64,000 nt of DNA, taken from assembly GCF_022601975.1 (NCBI RefSeq), contig NZ_JAKVIR010000031.1, forward strand, positions 1-64,000, written 5' to 3'. Shown in pieces: positions 27,404-36,969 of the stretch (its first letter is position 1; every line of letters begins with the position of its first letter). The stretch comes from Pontibacter sp. E15-1. GTDB lineage: Bacteria; Bacteroidota; Bacteroidia; Cytophagales; Hymenobacteraceae. The notes beneath the pieces are model-generated. The model made no database searches. It was not told the DNA's origin and was given only the letters and a program-made list of their open reading frames with translations. Both the position numbers and the translations under genes were made by a program.

Positions 27404-29143
27404 TCAGGCGGTAACATCCGTTAAGTCGTGTAAAATATCAAGTTGCTTGATCTCGTCGTAGCTGCCGTAGGCAACCATGTGGCCATCCTGGAGCAGGAGG
27501 GTTTTATGGCACAGCTGCATCACATCGCGGTCGTTAGACACAATGATCATGGTCCAGTCGAACTGTGGGCTGGTGAGCATCTGCAGAAAGTCCATCTTGT
27601 CTTTTTGGGCCATGCCTGCCCAGTAGTTGTCTATGATCAGGAGCTTGGGGCGTTGCACCAGGCTGCGGGCCATCACGATCTTCCGGGCCACACTGCCCGG
27701 CAGGCGCATGCTGCCGCCGGTCAGGTAAGCATGCAGGCCGTCGGGCAGGGTGTCCACAAACTTCCCGAGGCCGGTCAGCTCAATCGCCCACAGGATGTCT
27801 TTCATCTGCAGGTCGCGGCCCAGGGTGATGTTCTCCAGCAGCGTGCCGTCAAACACCTGCTCTTTCGAGATATTGTCCCCGGTCAGGCTGCGGAGGTTGC
27901 CTTTGTGCAGGTCGTGCAGCGAAATGCCGTTGAAGGACAGGCCGCCCTCATACGAGGGGAACAAGCCAAGCAGAATACTGATGAAGGTGCTTTTGCCGGA
28001 GCTGTTGAAGCCCGCCAGGCACATGTGCTCCGACGGCTGCAGCGTGAAGTTGAGGCCACTGAGGGCGACCTTCTTCGTGTCGCGGAAATGGTAGCTCAGG
28101 TTTCGGGCCTGAATGCTCAGGCCGCCTTCCATCGGCAGGTCGTCTAGTTTAATGCCCTTCGCCTCCTCTGTCGGGAGGTCTGTTACCTCGCCAATCTTGT
28201 CAAGGCTCGTCATGACGTCATATATCGCATCCAGCTTGATAATGATCTTCTCTACCGCTGTCATGATCAGGATGATGATGATCTCGGAGGCAACAAACTG
28301 CCCGATGTTGATCTCGCCCTGCACCACCAGCACACAGCCCAGCACCAGCAAGCCGCCGGTGATAAAGGTCTTGAAGCCCACAAAGCTGAAGTACTGCGTC
28401 ATCAGAACCTTAAAGTGCTCCCGGCGCACATCCAGGTAGCTTTTTACATAGAAGTTGGTGCGCTCCATGGGCAGGTCGGTATGGCCAACGAGTTTAAACG
28501 TGCTCAGCGAGCGGGCCATCTCCTGTAGCCAGGCCACCAGTTTATACTTGTATTTCGATTCCTGGATGCTGGTTTCGATGCCCTTTTTGGCGGTGGCCCA
28601 GATGATAAGCGTGAGTACCAGCATCAGGAAAAGGCCAAAAAAGATAAAGTAGGGGTGGTAAAACGAAAGCAGGATAAGCCCGAACACGATCTGGATCACG
28701 GCCGTCGAGAAGTCCACCAGAATCTTCGCGACCCCTTTCTGCAGCACCACCACGTCAAAAAAGCGGTTCATCAGTTCCGGGGGGTAGTACTTCAGCAAGG
28801 CCTCAGACTGGAAGCGCGGCACGCGGTAGGCAAACTCAGAGGCGGTGCGCGCAAAAATGCGCTGCTGGATAAACTCGACCAGCCATAGCTGCATCACCTG
28901 CAAGCCCCCCACGATCAGGAGGGCCAGCACGATCAGGCTTATCAGCACCACGATAGACACCGTGATCTGCCCACTCGACACAAAGCCGATGATACTCTGT
29001 ATGCCCAAAGGCAGTATCAAGCTGATGAGACCGGCAGCAATGGCATACACATACATGTACATGATCTCCCGCCGCTCGATAGCGAGCAGCTGCAGGAAAC
29101 GCTGCATCGGTGTGAATTTCTTTTCTGTGTTCAGGTTATCCAT
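27404..29143 (-). CDS. ABC exporter (TM + ATPase half-transporter) with degenerate ATPase site
   Basis: 579 aa. Six-TM ABC type-1 exporter domain (~25-310) followed by an ATPase domain (~340-575). No C39 peptidase domain. Walker A is present (GFNSSGKST at 378-386). The other motifs are abnormal: the signature is LPGSV (481-485) instead of LSGGQ; Walker B is LLIID-N (D505, N506) with the catalytic glutamate replaced by Asn; the H-loop histidine position is Asn in VSND (N537); and the usual Q-loop glutamine is missing in the segment around 422-432. I confirmed the Walker B and H-loop residues from the nucleotides. It may bind ATP but hydrolyse poorly, or pair with another subunit. It forms an operon with tetR, hlyD and tolC. 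Confidence 0.9.
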   Translation of the reverse strand: MDNLNTEKKFTPMQRFLQLLAIERREIMYMYVYAIAAGLISLILPLGIQSIIGFVSSGQITVSIVVLISLIVLALLIVGGLQVMQLWLVEFIQQRIFARTASEFAYRVPRFQSEALLKYYPPELMNRFFDVVVLQKGVAKILVDFSTAVIQIVFGLILLSFYHPYFIFFGLFLMLVLTLIIWATAKKGIETSIQESKYKYKLVAWLQEMARSLSTFKLVGHTDLPMERTNFYVKSYLDVRREHFKVLMTQYFSFVGFKTFITGGLLVLGCVLVVQGEINIGQFVASEIIIILIMTAVEKIIIKLDAIYDVMTSLDKIGEVTDLPTEEAKGIKLDDLPMEGGLSIQARNLSYHFRDTKKVALSGLNFTLQPSEHMCLAGFNSSGKSTFISILLGLFPSYEGGLSFNGISLHDLHKGNLRSLTGDNISKEQVFDGTLLENITLGRDLQMKDILWAIELTGLGKFVDTLPDGLHAYLTGGSMRLPGSVARKIVMARSLVQRPKLLIIDNYWAGMAQKDKMDFLQMLTSPQFDWTMIIVSNDRDVMQLCHKTLLLQDGHMVAYGSYDEIKQLDILHDLTDVTA

Positions 29144-29176
29144 CCGGACAAGTACTTAAATTGTGGCAACCGGTGC

Positions 29177-29851
29177 TTATTTAATAGAAGCAAACACCAT
29201 CTGCTTCAGGAAGTTTACAGTTTCTGTATACTGCTCCGCCGCAACATCGGTCAGGGAGGGCAGGTGCTGGGCAAAAAAGAGCTGCTGGTGTGCCGCCTCC
29301 AGCGTGGTGCTGATGAGCGCATGCGGATACGGGTAGCCGGGGTTGATCTCCAGCACGATCAGGGCCAGGTAATGGCAGAACCGCTTCAGCTCCAGGAAAA
29401 AGCCTTCTTTGTTCTCGGAGTCCACTTCTTTGGTATGGTATACCTTCGACGACTCTGCCACAATCACGCGGTGCAGGATGCGCTCGTCTATGTGCGCCAC
29501 CGAGGGGTCATCGGCCTGTCCGGCGCGCGCCACCACCTCGATGGCACGGTTCAGGCGGTCGGTAGGGCTGGGCAGGTTCTGCAGCTGAAACGTGACGGTA
29601 TAGTGCAGCCAGGCCCAGTACCACGACACCAGGTATACCAGCAGCTTGTGCTTGTTCTCGAAATACCGGTAAACAGACGCCTCCGTGGAGCCGATCTCGG
29701 CGGCTAGCTTCTTGAACGTGAACTGCTCAAAGCCCAGCGCATCGATCAAGCGGATGCTTTCGGCGATGATTTTCCGCCCCAGGGTGGTGCTCTCCGGCTC
29801 CCGCAGGTATGACTTATGGTCGAGGCTGATTTTTACGCTTGCTGATAACAT
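29177..29851 (-). CDS. TetR-family transcriptional regulator
   Basis: 224 aa from the ATG at 29851 (MLSASVKISLD). An upstream in-frame ATG at 29995 adds 48 residues without family resemblance. N-terminal helix-turn-helix at about 22-65: IIAESIRLIDALGFEQFTFKKLAAEIGST then SVYRYFENKHKLL, the classic TetR pattern. The C-terminal ~150 residues are the ligand/dimer domain. It lies 33 bp upstream of the ABC gene on the same strand, so it probably regulates its own exporter operon. Ligand unknown. Confidence 0.92.
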   Translation of the reverse strand: MLSASVKISLDHKSYLREPESTTLGRKIIAESIRLIDALGFEQFTFKKLAAEIGSTEASVYRYFENKHKLLVYLVSWYWAWLHYTVTFQLQNLPSPTDRLNRAIEVVARAGQADDPSVAHIDERILHRVIVAESSKVYHTKEVDSENKEGFFLELKRFCHYLALIVLEINPGYPYPHALISTTLEAAHQQLFFAQHLPSLTDVAAEQYTETVNFLKQMVFASIK

Positions 29852-30200
29852 ATATCGGTGTAAGTGAATATTTGGTCCGCTCAAAGGTTCAGTAGGGTAT
29901 ACCCAGCCATGCCAAAGTCTGGCTCCTGCTTTTGTTATACCCTTAATGCTTTGCAGCACGCGAGGGCTATACCTGGCAAAGTTCGACAAGGACAAAATTA
30001 GAGAGATATATCCACAAATGATAGTAAAGCTATCAAAAAAGATTTTAAAGCTATTATTTTGGGTGGGATTTTTTCTCCTTACCTATACCGGTATAGAGCA
30101 GGCTTCCGGGGCGGGGCACCGACCAGGCCGGTTTCGGAGCGGCTGCAGCTGGCAACAAGTTAGAAAGCAAGCCACCGCTGCAGATGCCAAAAAGATAAGC
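29852..30200. other. Gap between tetR and the DEAD-box gene
   Basis: About 400 bp between divergent genes. It holds a 10-bp palindrome GGGTATACCC at 29895-29904 upstream of tetR and a hydrophobic 69-codon frame at 30018-30227 that I do not accept as a gene. Otherwise I see nothing. Confidence 0.5.
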
Positions 30201-30208
30201 TACCTTTG
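30201..30208 (+). promoter_or_regulatory. -7 promoter element of the DEAD-box helicase gene
   Basis: TACCTTTG matches TAnnTTTG and lies 48 bp upstream of the ATG at 30257. No good -33 box. Confidence 0.6.
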
Positions 30209-30256
30209 CATCCCGCTTTTGCCGTAAGTAAATGCAGAAGCACTATTCGCATTGCC

Positions 30257-31522
<1,266 letters not shown>

Positions 31523-31542
31523 CCGCCATACCTCCTCACACA

Positions 31543-31585
31543 CACAAATGCCTGTGCAGCCGCTACGCCTGCACAGGCATTTGTG
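31543..31585 (+). terminator. Helicase-gene terminator
   Basis: 17-bp perfect arms (31543-31559 and 31569-31585), 9-nt loop, followed by GTTT. It lies 20 bp after the helicase stop. Confidence 0.8.
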
Positions 31586-31838
31586 GTTTATCAGGATGTG
31601 TTCTCTATCCGGTGCCTGACTGGGAGCATAAACATGCCCAGGATTTTTGTGCAATCCTGAATTTCTGTTTTGACATCATATATAGTGTTGATTTACAGGT
31701 TATAACATAGTTTTTATGTATGCATGCCGATGGCCATTCTTGTTTAAGCTGCGTATACTATAGTATAATTAGTGCATTTATTTAAATTTTAACCTGCGCT
31801 GGTCAAAAGCCAGTGCGTAAAGAAGAAGGGAGTGCGTT

Positions 31839-32078
31839 ATGAAACGAAGAGGAAGAAGATCCCTTTCAGATTTATTCTATAACACAGGGGATATGTATGA
31901 AAAAACCGTGGACGAAAGCTTCGGTTTTAGCAGGCAATTTGCCGACACTGTTACAGAAGGCATGCTTGAGGAAGAACGAATCAAAAACAGGAGGCTGAAG
32001 CGAGAGCAGGAAAAAGCCGCACAGAACCAACCCCCACAAAGCGAAGGCGAAGTGCAGGAAAAGCCCGCTGCCGAATAG
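31839..32078 (+). CDS. Small charged hypothetical protein
   Basis: 79 aa, starting MKRRGRRSLSDLFYNTGDMY. Basic N-terminus, then a helical region, an Arg/Lys/Glu-rich helix (EEERIKNRRLKREQEK) and an acidic Pro/Gln-rich tail. It has a Shine-Dalgarno-like AAGAAGGGAG upstream. A terminator follows. No family recognised; no signal or TM. It may be a real small cytoplasmic gene. Confidence 0.6.
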   Translation: MKRRGRRSLSDLFYNTGDMYEKTVDESFGFSRQFADTVTEGMLEEERIKNRRLKREQEKAAQNQPPQSEGEVQEKPAAE

Positions 32079-32177
32079 GCAGTAACTAGCGTTTACAGTA
32101 TCCTTTTCCGTATGCCACCTGAAGCGCATGATCCTGTGACCCAGGGCGCGCCAACAGTATAAAACCCACGTCAACTT

Positions 32178-32210
32178 AAGCCGATCAGGTAACTGGTCGG
32201 CTTTTTATTT
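32178..32210 (+). terminator. Terminator after the small hypothetical gene
   Basis: 11-bp arms (32178-32188 and 32193-32203, one G-U) with a GTAA tetraloop, followed by TTTATTTT. Confidence 0.8.
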
Positions 32211-32292
32211 TGGGACCGCCCTCCGTTGGAAACCTTAGCAGGATACAGGGCAGGCACTTGCGCAATTGCTTTTTTATACCTAATCTTCCTGT

Positions 32293-33240
32293 ATGGATAG
32301 ACTGCTTTTTGCGTTGCTGCTGTGCCTGGTTCCGTTGGCTGCCTTTGTAGCCCCCCAGGACCTGACTGCCAAACTGGTGCTGGACGCCAAAGCCAGGCTC
32401 GGCGAAGGGGCCATCTGGCACCCCACCGAGAAGAAACTATACTGGCTAGATATCCAGGCGGCGATGCTGCACATCTATGACCCAGCCACTAAAAAAGACA
32501 CGCAGCTCCCGACTGGCGAGAGGGCCGGGACTATTGTACCAATCAAGGGAGGCGGGGTATTGCTGGCGATGCAGAACAGCATCCGGATGCTCGACACCAA
32601 GACAGGGAAACTCACGCTCATTTCAAGGCCGCTGAACGATACTTTGGTGCGCTTCAACGACGGCAAGGCAGATCCATCGGGCAGGCTGTGGGTGGGCACC
32701 ATGGCCCACGACATCAAACCCAAGGCCTCTGCACTGTACCGCATGGACAAAGACAAGAGCTTCCATATAATGCTGGACAGCGTCACGATCTCCAACGGCC
32801 TGGTCTGGACGGCGGATAAAAAAACGATGTACTACGTAGACTCGCCTACCTATACCGTGCAGGCCTTCGACTATGACGACGCTACGGGTGGTATAAGCAA
32901 CGGCAGGGTGGTGGTTCGGGTGCCGGCTTCTGAAAATGGCTCTCCCGACGGTATGGTGATCGACACCGAAGGCACGCTCTGGATTGCGCTGTGGGGCGGC
33001 GGCGCTGTGATCCGTTGTGACCCGGCCACCGGAAAAATTATCCAGCGTGTGCGCGTACCCGCCCTGAATGTCACCTCTCTTGCCTTTGGCGGCAAAAACC
33101 TGGCTACCTTATACATCACCACCGTGCGGGAGTGGCAAACGCCGGAGCAGTTGGAGGAGTACCCTCTGAGCGGTGGTATTTTCGCCGTGAAACCGGGTGT
33201 GCGCGGCGTGCCAGCAGAGTTTTACCAGGGGCAACTGTAG
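32293..33240 (+). CDS. SMP-30/gluconolactonase-family protein, exported
   Basis: 315 aa. Short signal peptide (MDRLLFALLLCLVPLAAF). Six-bladed propeller family with LGEGAIWHPTEKKLYWLDI (metal-binding Glu), RFNDGKADPSGRLWVGTM, SNGLVWTADKKTMYYVD (Asn) and SPDGMVIDTEGTLWIALWGG (Asp). These are the divalent-metal ligands of gluconolactonase/regucalcin proteins, which hydrolyse sugar lactones. The signal sequence suggests a periplasmic location. Ends with an unlinked convergent neighbour. Confidence 0.92.
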   Translation: MDRLLFALLLCLVPLAAFVAPQDLTAKLVLDAKARLGEGAIWHPTEKKLYWLDIQAAMLHIYDPATKKDTQLPTGERAGTIVPIKGGGVLLAMQNSIRMLDTKTGKLTLISRPLNDTLVRFNDGKADPSGRLWVGTMAHDIKPKASALYRMDKDKSFHIMLDSVTISNGLVWTADKKTMYYVDSPTYTVQAFDYDDATGGISNGRVVVRVPASENGSPDGMVIDTEGTLWIALWGGGAVIRCDPATGKIIQRVRVPALNVTSLAFGGKNLATLYITTVREWQTPEQLEEYPLSGGIFAVKPGVRGVPAEFYQGQL

Positions 33241-33272
33241 CCGGGAAAGCGGTTAGGGCGAGTTTTTGAAGG

Positions 33273-33746
33273 CTATTTTCTACGGGACTTTATACCCTCC
33301 AGCAGGCGCTCTATCCAGAAAATAAGGAAAAGCGCGACGAGGTTGATGCCAATGAGCTTCTGGCTGGTTTCGGTGCCGAGTTCGAACTGGAAGGAGGAGA
33401 GGGCCACCCGGAACTTGAACGTCCAGGAGCCGGCCATGTCGAGGCCCAGCCCAATGCGAAGCCCTGCCACATACTGAAACCCATAGGCCCCAAAGGCAAA
33501 GTACACCACCTGCAGCACCTGGTTGATAAGCGAGAACACAAGGCCCCGCGCCGGGTTGCGGTACAGCATACGGCCACAGAGGATGGAGAAAACGTACAGC
33601 CCCGCTGCAAACAGCGAGGCACGCAGCACTAGCTGCGTCAGGACAACCTCTCCCCGGAACATTACCCAAAGGGTGAGCACGAGGCCCAGGATGCCGCCGA
33701 TGAACTGGTAAAGGGCGAGTGCCTTCAGAGCATGTTTAAAATTCAT
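33273..33746 (-). CDS. Small four-helix membrane protein, hypothetical
   Basis: 157 aa from the ATG at 33746 (MNFKHALKALALYQFIGG). A start 24 bp further upstream is also in frame but adds a non-hydrophobic leader. Four hydrophobic segments (about 12-32, 40-62, 80-105, 128-148) with a basic C-terminus. It is a common Bacteroidetes membrane protein of unknown function. No family name given. Confidence 0.7.
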   Translation of the reverse strand: MNFKHALKALALYQFIGGILGLVLTLWVMFRGEVVLTQLVLRASLFAAGLYVFSILCGRMLYRNPARGLVFSLINQVLQVVYFAFGAYGFQYVAGLRIGLGLDMAGSWTFKFRVALSSFQFELGTETSQKLIGINLVALFLIFWIERLLEGIKSRRK

Positions 33747-34083
33747 CTTTTGGAAGCTAAATTTATACATGCTCTAAGCTGGTTTTTCAGTTGCTTGTTC
33801 AATTCTGTGCGTTTCTTGCTGTGGCAAAATAAGTGCGCAAAGGTAGCAATTTTAAAGCGGGAACTGGCAGTTGCCTGCACGTGGCATGCCGGTCGCCCGC
33901 TCCGGGTCAAAACCCTTGAGCGCTAGCCAAGCTCCTGATGCGCTGGTGCAACAAGAGCAACCAGGCAGAGATTTTTTTAGGGCGCATTTTTAATTGAAGG
34001 AATATTATCCTAAATTATATGCAATCAATGCAGATAGCCGTGTCGGTGGCTTTCGCTGCAACGTGGCGTTTGCCCCATCCAAT

Positions 34084-34389
34084 ATGCGCCTTACCATACA
34101 AAAGAACAAGCGGCTGGAGGCTGTGCTTTGGTTGGCAGGGCTGGGCGCACTGGCGCTAATGCACCCCGAAGGGCAGCACCTGTTTAGCCTTTGCCCCTTT
34201 AGTTGGGTATGGGCCGAAGGCTGCTGGGGCTGTGGTTTGGGTCACGCCGTGGCGTATCTGTTCCGTGGCCAGTGGCAGGCCTCGTGGCAGGCGCACCCGC
34301 TGGCGCTGCCGGCTATCCTGATTCTGCTGCGGCGTTGCTGGCAACTGCTGACGTGGCGGCTTCCATCTGAAAATCACCTCCTACCCTAA
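34084..34389 (+). CDS. DUF2752 membrane protein
   Basis: 101 aa from the ATG at 34084. Family signature: hydrophobic start, LCPFSWVWAEGCWGCGLGHA (Cys-Pro ... C-x-G-C-G-L, the DUF2752 hallmark) and a final hydrophobic segment. Small integral membrane protein of unknown function. The start at 33994 is unlikely because it precedes the hydrophobic core without similarity. It lies 6 bp upstream of a TM2 protein gene. Confidence 0.85.
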   Translation: MRLTIQKNKRLEAVLWLAGLGALALMHPEGQHLFSLCPFSWVWAEGCWGCGLGHAVAYLFRGQWQASWQAHPLALPAILILLRRCWQLLTWRLPSENHLLP

Positions 34390-34395
34390 AAAACT

Positions 34396-34743
34396 ATGGC
34401 TAATATACTACACCTGATGCCGGAACTGGACCCGGACGAAATGAGCTTTGTGCAAACCCTGGTGGATAAGATGTCTGAGCAAGAGGCGCAGCAGTTCGTA
34501 AATATATACCGTGCGCGCCGAAAAGACCCGCAGATGGTGCTCATCGCTACCTTGGTCGGGTTTATCGGGCTGGCCGGTTTGCAACGCTTTTGGCTGGGCC
34601 AAATCATGATGGGGCTGCTCTACTTTTTTACCGGGGGCCTGTGCCTGGTGGGCACTATCATCGACCTGATCAATTACAAGCGGCTTGCCTTCGAGTACAA
34701 CGTGAAGGAGGCCCAGCAAGTCGTGACGATGCTGCGGTACTAA
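34396..34743 (+). CDS. TM2-domain protein
   Basis: 115 aa. Helical N-terminal 45 residues, then the TM2 domain with two hydrophobic helices and the loop GLAGLQRFWLGQIMMGLL (G-x-x-R-F-W motif of TM2) followed by TGGLCLVGTIIDLINYK. Membrane-associated; function unknown. Overlapping-distance pairing with DUF2752 suggests co-translation. Confidence 0.9.
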   Translation: MANILHLMPELDPDEMSFVQTLVDKMSEQEAQQFVNIYRARRKDPQMVLIATLVGFIGLAGLQRFWLGQIMMGLLYFFTGGLCLVGTIIDLINYKRLAFEYNVKEAQQVVTMLRY

Positions 34744-34786
34744 AATACTGTGGCGCATGTATGCCAATGTCCTGCCCAGTGTTGCC

Positions 34787-36757
34787 TTACTTCCCGTCGA
34801 TCTTTACAAAGCTGGCCCGATACTGCTGGGTGCCATTGCGGAGGATAACCACATAATACCCTGCCGCCAGCTCCGCAACCCTGATCGTGGCCCGAAAGGA
34901 GCCACTGAGCGTGAGGCGCTTCACGAGCTGGCCCGCCGTGTTGTAGATGTCGGCGGCAGTGGGTATAAAGGAGAGCGGGGCCACTTCAAGTTCTGTTGTG
35001 GCCGGGTTAGGGTATAGCACCGTAGGTTGCATGCGGGGCACCTCCAGCATGTTGTTTCGCTGTAGGGTGCGCACGGTTTTCAGGAGCCAGTGCTGCGGGT
35101 CTGCCTCCACGCTCACAACGGTGCCCGCTACCTGCAGCAGGTGCTGTTCCAGCGGCATGTTATGCGGCAGGCGCACCAGCAGGGTATCGGTGGTGGTGCG
35201 GATCAGGTACTCCATTTCCGTTCGGAAGAAGGGTGTGCTGCCGCTTGCGCTTTGGTTGGTCTGCAACAGGAGCCGCTCTTCATGCTGGTTCCAGGCTATA
35301 TCGAAAACAGGATACCCCTCCCCGCTATACCATTGGTCGAAAAAATAGGCTAAGTCCAGGTTGGCCGTCTCCTCAAACACCCGCCGCAAGTCTGCGGTGG
35401 AGGCGGTGCTGCCACTGTATTGCCGTTGGTAGTTTTGCAAGGCCTCAAAAAACAGCGCGTCGTTGTTTACCGCAAATCGCAGCATATGAATCACGGCGGC
35501 CGCTTTTTTGTAGGAGAGCCGGAAATTGAAGATACGGCGCACAGTGGTCGTGTCCGTTACCTTAACGCTGCCATCGGGGCGCAGTTTGGCAACGGCATGG
35601 GCGTTTTCCATCCAGGGGGCAGCCTCTTCGGGGGCATAGCGTTGGAGGGCAAGGTACTCCGCGTATGAGGCAAATCCCTCGTTCAGCCAGATATCCTGCC
35701 AGCTGGCGCAGGTCACGTTGTCACCAAACCACTGGTGGGCCAGCTCATGGGCTGTCAGGGTAAAGAAGAACTCACTTTGCGTGGTCATGGTCTGGTGCTC
35801 CATGCCGCCGCTCATCGGGGCCATACTGTGCCCGTACTTCTCCCGGTGGAAGGGGTATAGCGTGAACAGCTCTGAAAAATGCTCCATGAAGTCTGCCGTC
35901 CGGTCTATCTCTGCCTTGTAAAAGTTTAAGGCTCCTCCTTTATATATGTAGTTGAGGATAGGTATGGGAGCCGCGGCACCCTTCGGGTTGGCTCGGAGCA
36001 GGTACTCCTCATAATCAGACACCGCCACCGACACCAGATAATAGGCAATCGGGTACCGCGACTTCCATTCAAAACGCTTCCGGTTTCTGGGCAGATCCAC
36101 GACGCGCGTGAGCAGGCCATTGGAGCCCACCTTGTTTTCGGCGCTGGTCGTCACAGACACGTGCACGGAATCGGCCTTGTCGGTGAGCACCTGCTTGGTG
36201 GGCCACCACTCGTACGCAGCGTAGGGTTCGCTGAGGCTCCAGGTAACGCTGTTGCCCCAGTCGGGTGCTATGGCCGAGTTGAACCCGTTGCCGATAGCTG
36301 CGCTGGCATCGTTGGGGGCTGTGCCCTTGTAGTATACCACGGCCGTTAACCGGGAGCCTGCCGCAACGGAGGCCGGGAGCTGCACGGTTACCTCGCTTGC
36401 CTGCCGGGTTATGTTGCGCTCCCTTTTGCCGTTTATCAGCACCGAGTCTATGGCAAAGGCAGGGTGCAGCTCAAAGGCGAAGGCGGCAAGGGGGGAGGCC
36501 TTTACGTTGGCTTCCAGGGTCACGTTTCCGGCAATGTACGTGCTAGTGCGCTCCAGTTGCAGGTCCAGCTTGTAGAAAGTTATGTCATAGCGGTCCATCA
36601 GGCGCTGGTGCTCCGGCGAAGCGACCGCCTGCCGCTGTGCTGTATGGAGCCTGCTTGCTGCACAGCCGCGCAACTGCTGTCCCCATGTATGGCTGTGCAC
36701 GACGCAGCAAAGCAGCATCAGCAGTAGGCTTTGTGAACACGAGGGCATTTTGCGCAT
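34787..36757 (-). CDS. Secreted M1-family metallopeptidase with T9SS sorting domain
   Basis: 656 aa. N-terminal signal segment (LLLMLLCCVVHSHTWG). M1 aminopeptidase core: N-terminal beta domain, GGMEHQ exopeptidase motif at 318-323, and zinc site HELAH (337-341) plus E360 in WLNEGFASY. The C-terminal ~75 residues are a T9SS type A sorting domain (YPNPATTELEVAP ... GYYVVILRNGTQQYRASFVK). It should be exported to the cell surface to trim N-terminal residues from peptides. Confidence 0.94.
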   Translation of the reverse strand: MRKMPSCSQSLLLMLLCCVVHSHTWGQQLRGCAASRLHTAQRQAVASPEHQRLMDRYDITFYKLDLQLERTSTYIAGNVTLEANVKASPLAAFAFELHPAFAIDSVLINGKRERNITRQASEVTVQLPASVAAGSRLTAVVYYKGTAPNDASAAIGNGFNSAIAPDWGNSVTWSLSEPYAAYEWWPTKQVLTDKADSVHVSVTTSAENKVGSNGLLTRVVDLPRNRKRFEWKSRYPIAYYLVSVAVSDYEEYLLRANPKGAAAPIPILNYIYKGGALNFYKAEIDRTADFMEHFSELFTLYPFHREKYGHSMAPMSGGMEHQTMTTQSEFFFTLTAHELAHQWFGDNVTCASWQDIWLNEGFASYAEYLALQRYAPEEAAPWMENAHAVAKLRPDGSVKVTDTTTVRRIFNFRLSYKKAAAVIHMLRFAVNNDALFFEALQNYQRQYSGSTASTADLRRVFEETANLDLAYFFDQWYSGEGYPVFDIAWNQHEERLLLQTNQSASGSTPFFRTEMEYLIRTTTDTLLVRLPHNMPLEQHLLQVAGTVVSVEADPQHWLLKTVRTLQRNNMLEVPRMQPTVLYPNPATTELEVAPLSFIPTAADIYNTAGQLVKRLTLSGSFRATIRVAELAAGYYVVILRNGTQQYRASFVKIDGK

Positions 36758-36910
36758 AATAAATCAGTGGGGAGCAGGGTTGTATGCTAGTTTACACTAC
36801 GGAGTTTTTGGCAAAAGCACCCATCCCTCTCTGGCCTTGCGCGCACTTTTCTATTGCTTAGGCCAAGCCGGGACCTATGCTCGGAACAAATCCACACCAA
36901 GCCTGCCGGG

Positions 36911-36941
36911 TTTGTGAAAGTTGCCGAAACCCATACCTTTG
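36911..36941 (+). promoter_or_regulatory. Complete Bacteroidetes-type promoter of the MOSC gene
   Basis: TTTG (36911-36914), exactly 19 bp, then TACCTTTG (36934-36941). This is a full match to the consensus TTTG-N19-TAnnTTTG. The start codon is 28 bp further on. Confidence 0.8.
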
Positions 36942-36969
36942 CGTCGCCCATCACAATACCTACACGCCT

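Noticed and set aside
29895-29904. Palindrome GGGTATACCC upstream of tetR as a TetR operator
   Set aside because: Ten bp is short, and GGTAT/ATACC words are common throughout this DNA, so chance is likely.
30018-30227. Hydrophobic 69-codon frame starting MIVKLSKKILKLLFWVG between tetR and the helicase gene
   Set aside because: Only the first ~28 residues look protein-like; the rest reads as random GC-rich sequence and overlaps the helicase promoter. No terminator or family supports it.
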